Of a DNA stretch of 64,000 nt, positions 59,581 through 64,000 are shown piece by piece. The notes under the pieces are model-generated. The model saw only the letters and a program-made list of their open reading frames with translations, had not been told where the DNA came from and did not search any database. How positions within the stretch are numbered: the stretch's first letter is position 1; every line of letters starts with the position of its first letter. The stretch comes from Corticium candelabrum (Eukaryota; Porifera; Homoscleromorpha; Homosclerophorida; Plakinidae), in NCBI RefSeq assembly GCF_963422355.1, contig NC_085085.1, positions 6,307,233 through 6,371,232 on the forward strand, given 5' to 3'. The position numbers and the translations under genes were made by a program.

Positions 59581-60516
59581 TATGGCAGAAGCGCCAGACC
59601 AGCAGAATGCGGAGCAGGCAGTGCGCGCCCGAGGCAGTAGAATAGTGTCTCTTCCTGATTCGTTCAGTGATGGCTCAAGAAGTTTACCCTTTGTGCTGAT
59701 GCAAATGGATGGGAAGACGATGAGAGAAAAAAGAAGATTCTTCCGACATATCTAAATGGGAGAGCTTGGATTGTTTATGATCGGTTGCCAGAAGACAAGA
59801 AGGACACGTATGATCGTTTGTGTACGTCACTTAAGAATGTCTTTTCCCCTGTTACAGCAGAGAGACGCCGTCTGGCAACGCGGCAGTTCAGGGAGAGAAA
59901 ATGGAAGACTGATGAACCATTGGAGGTTTATGCAGGAGAGCTAGAACGTCTCCTGGACAGGGCTTATCCAGCACTAGGAGCCGATGATCGGCAACAGCAG
60001 CTAGTAGACCAGTTCACCGAAGGAATGCCACCAGCTGTACGTCGGGAATTAGAACTTCATGCACAGGCAACATTCGAGGATACCATACTGCGAGCAAGAG
60101 AGCTAATGCTCTTGGAAGACAGAAAGAAGGTACGAGCTCAGACTGTCGAAGCTGTCAATGTGGTGAGGCAGGATGTTACCCATTCTGATTACACAACTGA
60201 GCTGGAACGACGAGTGCAACATCTAGAGGCACAATTGCGGCAACCAGCACTCACATGGTGTAAAGAGAAATACCCACAATTACCTCAGACACCACGAGGA
60301 TTGAACAAAAGGGATCTGATTTGCTTTCAATGCAATCAGCCTGGGCACCTACGCCGCAATTGTCCCTTGTTCTCTGGTCCAAAACAGATTGGGCCTTGCT
60401 ATCTTTGTGGCCAAATGGGTCATCACCAACGTCATTGTGGACAAAGGCCCACTCAACCTCAAGGTCATCAAGGAAACAATCAGTCTTTGCACAGTCCAAT
60501 CAATGGTGGTGCTTAG
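59581..60516 (+). pseudogene. Ty3/gypsy Gag with a frameshift near its start
   Basis: The N-terminal part (from an ATG at about 59581) reads MAEAPDQQNAEQAVRARGS. The capsid-like part is in another frame (FTLCADANGWEDD, YLNGRAWIVY, VFSPVTAERRRLATRQF). A frame change near 59680 therefore breaks the gene. Two CCHC knuckles follow at about 60322-60441: CFQCNQPGHLRRNC and CYLCGQMGHHQRHC. The frame closes with TAG at 60514-60516. The protease frame overlaps gag in the -1 frame, so gag to pol here needs a -1 shift, unlike the fused frame of the minus-strand element. Confidence 0.8.
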
Positions 60517-60929
60517 CAAGACAAGAATGTCATAGTAATAGAACATCCAAGCAGTCGAGCAAGCCAACTGATTGCTTCTATCAAATCAACGGGTTGATGC
60601 ACTCTCTAACAGTAGAGGGAACTGTGGATGGAGTTCCATCCAAGTGTCTTATCGACACAGGAGCATCTGTTTCTTTAGTCCCGCCCTCATTTGGGAGTGG
60701 CAAGACAGTACATCCTTGTTCTGAAAGCATTATGTTACGTGCTGTCAATGGCAACCCATTGAAAGTACTGGGCAAGATTGAGCTAATTGTGGCTCTACGT
60801 TCTTGGGAGGCCCCACACCGCTTCTTGGTTGTGGAAACCCAGACAGGACCTATCTTGGGGTCAGACTTCCTGGCTAGTCATGGGATGATTGTGAATATGA
60901 AAGACAGTAGAATGAACTGGATTGGATGA
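60516..60929 (+). CDS. Ty3/gypsy aspartic protease region
   Basis: This frame is open from about 60321. The protease part starts after the gag stop. It has SLTVEGTVDGVPSKCLIDTG with the active-site DTGAS near 60656-60670 and the C-terminal ILGSDFLASHGM. The frame is interrupted by an in-frame TGA at 60927-60929 directly before the RT part, which continues in the same frame. The element therefore needs readthrough or has been inactivated there. Confidence 0.85.
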   Translation, partial: ARQECHSNRTSKQSSKPTDCFYQINGLMHSLTVEGTVDGVPSKCLIDTGASVSLVPPSFGSGKTVHPCSESIMLRAVNGNPLKVLGKIELIVALRSWEAPHRFLVVETQTGPILGSDFLASHGMIVNMKDSRMNWIG

Positions 60930-60932
60930 TCA

Positions 60933-63278
60933 GTGGAATTAGTTAGGTCTGTGGTAGGGGATCAATCTTGCAGTCTTGTCCTAGAGGAACAAGTTTCAAC
61001 CACAGGAATGGAGTGTGTGGTTGTCATGGCCAAGATCGTGAATAACAATGGAACTCACCTCACAGGAGCTGCCATGTTAGAACCTGATGAGGAATTGGTG
61101 ACTAACACAGGAACACTGGTGGCCAGAGTACTAGTAGATGCCTCAAAAGATAGGGTACCAGTACAGTTGTTGTTTCTCCAAGGCCCCAAGTGTCTCGAGA
61201 AGGGAACAGTGTTAGGAGAGTTGGAATGCATAGAACATTCTAATACACCATTAGCATCTAGTGGATGCCCAGTCTATGCAGTAAGTCATGAGCAGTCACA
61301 CTCGGCTTTTCTCAGCCAGTTCAACTGGGCAGAAATCAGACTTAGCCCACATGAGAAAGGAGTACTGGAGCAGATGCTATTGCAGAACAGGCAGTTGTTT
61401 TCGAAAGGTCCCAGAGATATGGGCCGAACAACTATTGTGAAACATCACATACCTACACCAGGAGGACGCCCTTTCAAGTATCAGCCACATCGGATACCTC
61501 ACCACCTGAAACCTGTAATGGAGAACCAGATTGATGAAATGTTGCAAAACAATATAATCAGCCCATCAGCCAGTCCTTGTTCATCACCAATAGTCCTAGT
61601 CAAAAAGAAAGACGGAAGTCATCGCTTTTGTGTCGACTACAGAGGCCTGAATGCAATTACCACAAAGGATGCATACCCACTTCCAAGAGTGGATGAGACC
61701 TTGGATTCCTTGGGTGGAGCAACATACTTTTCAACTTTGGATTTGGCAAGTGGCTATTGGCAGGTAGAGGTCCGTGAAGAGGACAAGGAGAAGACTGCCT
61801 TCACGTCTCCGCAGGGTCATTTTGAATTTCAGGTCATGCCCTTCGGACTCTGTAATGCACCGGCCACTTTCCAACGATTAATGGAATATGTTCTTGCCGG
61901 TTTACAGTGGGAACACTGCCTTATTTATCTGGATGATATCATTGTGTTTTCCTCTACATTCGAAGAGCACATCGAGAAATTGACAAAAGTCTTTCAGAGA
62001 CTGAGAGAAGGAGGGCTAAAGCTGAAACCAAAGAAATGCTTCTTTACTAAATCATCAGTGAAGTACTTGGGACATATCGTGTCTCAGAGAGGATTGGAAC
62101 CTGACCCTGAGAAGATAAAGGCAGTAACAGAGTACCCAAGACCACAGTCAGCATACGCTTTACGCAGCTTCCTGGGATTGGCTGGCTATTACCGTCGATT
62201 TATATCAGGATTTTCATCTGTAGCAGCTCCATTATTTCAGCTGCAGCAACAAAGCCAGAACAAGCCCCTCGTCTGGACAGAGGACAGTCACCATTCATTC
62301 TGCACACTTCAGCAGAAGTTGGTATCAGCTCCTATTTTGGCATTTCCTCAGTTCGAGGTCGAATTCATTCTGGCAACAGACGCAAGTGATACAGGGCTGG
62401 GAGCAGTTCTCTCCCAAATTCAACACGGCAAAGAGAGAGTGATTGCCTATGCTAGTCGAGTCCTACACAAGAGTGAGAAAAATTATTCTACCATCGAAAG
62501 GGAGGCACTGGCCTTAGTTTGGGCAGTCAATAATTTCAGGCCATATCTGTATGGACGGCTCTTTACACTTATCACTGACCATTGTCCACTGACATGGCTG
62601 AAGTCCATTCGAGAGCCTAGAGGTCGCTTGGCACGTTGGATACTTCTTCTAAGCGAGTATGAGTGGTCTATTTGCCACCGACCTGGCAAACAACACACCA
62701 ATGCTGATGCATTGTCCAGACATCAACCGCCTTCTGTCAACATGGCCAGTCATCATGCGACCCTTGATGAATCCTTTGAAGAGATCATGGCGCCTGTTGG
62801 AGCTGTTCAGGACGTCTTAGGTGCTGTGGGAATGACCCCTACTTGGTCATATCGTGAACTGTGTGACACGCAAGCGGCGGACCCACTAATTTCACAAGTA
62901 TTGGCTCAATTCCCAGAACGTCCCTCCGCTACAGGGCGATGGAGATCTCATCCCAAATTGATTGCTTATCGCAAGATTTGGCACCAGCTGGCCCTCGATG
63001 ATGGCATTCTATATCGTTTTCGCCCTGCCACCCCTGCTGACGGTGGAGAGGATAAGCAGTTGCTTGTTTTACCAACTTGTCTAATTCCTCCAGTTTTAGA
63101 TCAGCTACATGACAATGAAGGTCATTTTGGAGCCGATAAAACGATAGGTCGTGTTTCTGACACATGCTGGTGGCCAGGCTATACCAAGAATATATATGAA
63201 TACATCCAATCTTGCGAGATGTGCAGCCGAAGGAAGCCCATGTCCAAGGCCAAGCAATGCTACAGAATGTACCTGTAG
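60933..63278 (+). pseudogene. Ty3/gypsy reverse transcriptase, RNase H and start of integrase
   Basis: RT motifs run from about 61530: SSPIVLVKKKDGSHRFCVDY, PRVDETLDSLGGA, STLDLASGYWQV, FGLCNAPATFQRLM and the catalytic YLDD at 61926-61937. RNase H follows (LATDASDTGLGAVLSQ, then NYSTIEREALALVW, LITDHCPLTWL). The integrase zinc-binding H-H-C-C is present (LHDNEGHFGADKT, CWWPGY, SCEMC). The frame then closes at 63278 with a stop that follows a one-base deletion near 63255, shown by the integrase core continuing in another frame. RT/RNase H copies the RNA genome to DNA in the particle. Confidence 0.9.
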
Positions 63279-64000
63279 GAGGTCCTATGGAAATGATAGG
63301 GCTAGACTTTATTGGGCCTTTGCCAAGTACTGAAGCAGGCAACAAACATGTCCTAGTGGTGGTGGACTATTTCACTAAATGGGTCGAGGCTTTTCCACTA
63401 CCGGACCAGAAAGCTGAAACAGTGGCCCGAACTCTGATGCGAGACGTTGCTTCTAGATATGGAGTTCCAGTCGTCATACATAGCGACAAGGGAGCAAATT
63501 TCGAGGGCAATGTCATGAAGCAGTTGTGTCAATTACTCGGTATGAAGAAGACTAGGACAACTGCTTACCATCCCCAGAGTGATGGATTAGTTGAAAGAAT
63601 GAATAAGACCCTCATGGAAGCCATCTCAAAGTATGTTTCCAACAACCAGCGTGACTGGGATCTGGTTGCCTCTTGTATTGTTTGGCTATCGAACTTCGAA
63701 ACATGCGTCCACTGGAGAGACACCGCACCGACTCATGTTTGGCAGAAAGGCACGCCTACCTATAGATGTGGAGCTACAGAATCCCCTTCCACAACCTCAA
63801 CCAACGACTGATTTTAAGCAAGCAGTTGAGAAACAGTTACAGATGACAAGAGAATTTGCAGACAATGAGATAGTGCAAGCTCAACACAGACAAAAAAGGA
63901 ACTATGACGACGGTAGCCGTGGTCCTGTGTACAAGGTAGATGATTATGTTTGGCTGTATAACCCAGCAGTACCTAAGGGATTATCTCCAAAGCTTGCTAA
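63212..64000 (+). pseudogene. Ty3/gypsy integrase core and C-terminal region, frameshifted, window edge
   Basis: The core from about 63275 has EMIGLDFIGPLPS with VVVDYFTKWVEAFPLP (first catalytic Asp), VIHSDKGANFEG (second Asp) and AYHPQSDGLVERMNKTLMEA (the catalytic Glu). Around 63690 the frame changes again: downstream homology (RLMFGRKARLP, then YDVWLYNP-like sequence near 63945) is in the original pol frame. A one-base loss near 63255 is thus compensated by a one-base gain near 63690. The ORF then leaves the window. Confidence 0.82.

Overview
The window is eukaryotic and almost certainly from an animal. It holds spliced genes built from animal extracellular modules: sushi/CCP, calcium-binding EGF, laminin-type EGF, NIDO, AMOP, VWD, cadherin/CSPG-like repeats and a C-terminal membrane anchor. 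It also holds Ty3/gypsy, LINE-like, hAT, Tc1/mariner and Helitron debris. The very short introns (mostly about 60-100 nt), the intron-dense and compact genes and the AT-leaning intergenic DNA point to an early-branching metazoan. A sponge is my best guess, but that is inference. All splice coordinates were read by eye from GT/AG consensus, frame continuity and domain boundaries, and may be off by 1-2 nt.

Layout. 1-2143: the 5' half of a Ty3/gypsy retrotransposon on the minus strand (gag-protease ORF and a probable LTR). 2144-3763: no recognisable gene. 3764-4747: a decayed Tc1/mariner element. 4750-5080: (GACA)-type microsatellites. 5151-11170: a decayed LINE-like element (C2H2 finger, reverse transcriptase, C-terminal endonuclease-like domain) split by a hAT transposon at 8253-11015. 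Two more 5'-truncated copies of the LINE tail follow at about 11181-11490 and 12380-12920. 11780-14740: microsatellites, two fold-back elements, a hAT-like MITE and a dispersed repeat pair. 14740-17244: nothing recognisable.

17245-58187 is the core: a + strand run of more than 80 predicted exons, nearly all bounded by phase-1 introns. It opens with a single exon of about 17 kb (17245-34272), in frame throughout and made largely of about 95 copies of a 174-bp/58-residue Ser/Pro/Val/Ile-rich unit. Block A follows: 3 CCP, 1-2 laminin-EGF, 11 CCP, a FAM171-like domain, 9 CCP, EGF, a Cys-rich stanniocalcin-like/DUF4215 module, and CSPG/cadherin-like repeats that stop near 44.24 kb. Block B (44978-58187) repeats the theme: 8 CCP, a short Ser/Thr/Pro exon that looks like the unexpanded counterpart of the giant exon, 2 CCP, EGF, NIDO-AMOP-VWD (the MUC4/SUSD2 core), a run of EGFs, the same Cys-rich module, CSPG/cadherin-like repeats, and a transmembrane helix with a three-residue tail. 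Block B is a complete MUC4-like type I membrane protein apart from its 5' end. Block A is either a truncated tandem paralogue or the N-terminal half of one enormous gene. I found no signal-peptide exon for either block.

58188-59082: no recognisable gene. 59083-59391: C-terminal fragment of a Helitron PIF1 helicase (minus strand). 59392-64000: a second, + strand Ty3/gypsy element with a probable LTR, an 18-nt primer-binding site matching tRNA-Leu, and gag, protease, RT/RNase H and integrase, interrupted by several frameshifts and one in-frame stop; it runs off the window.
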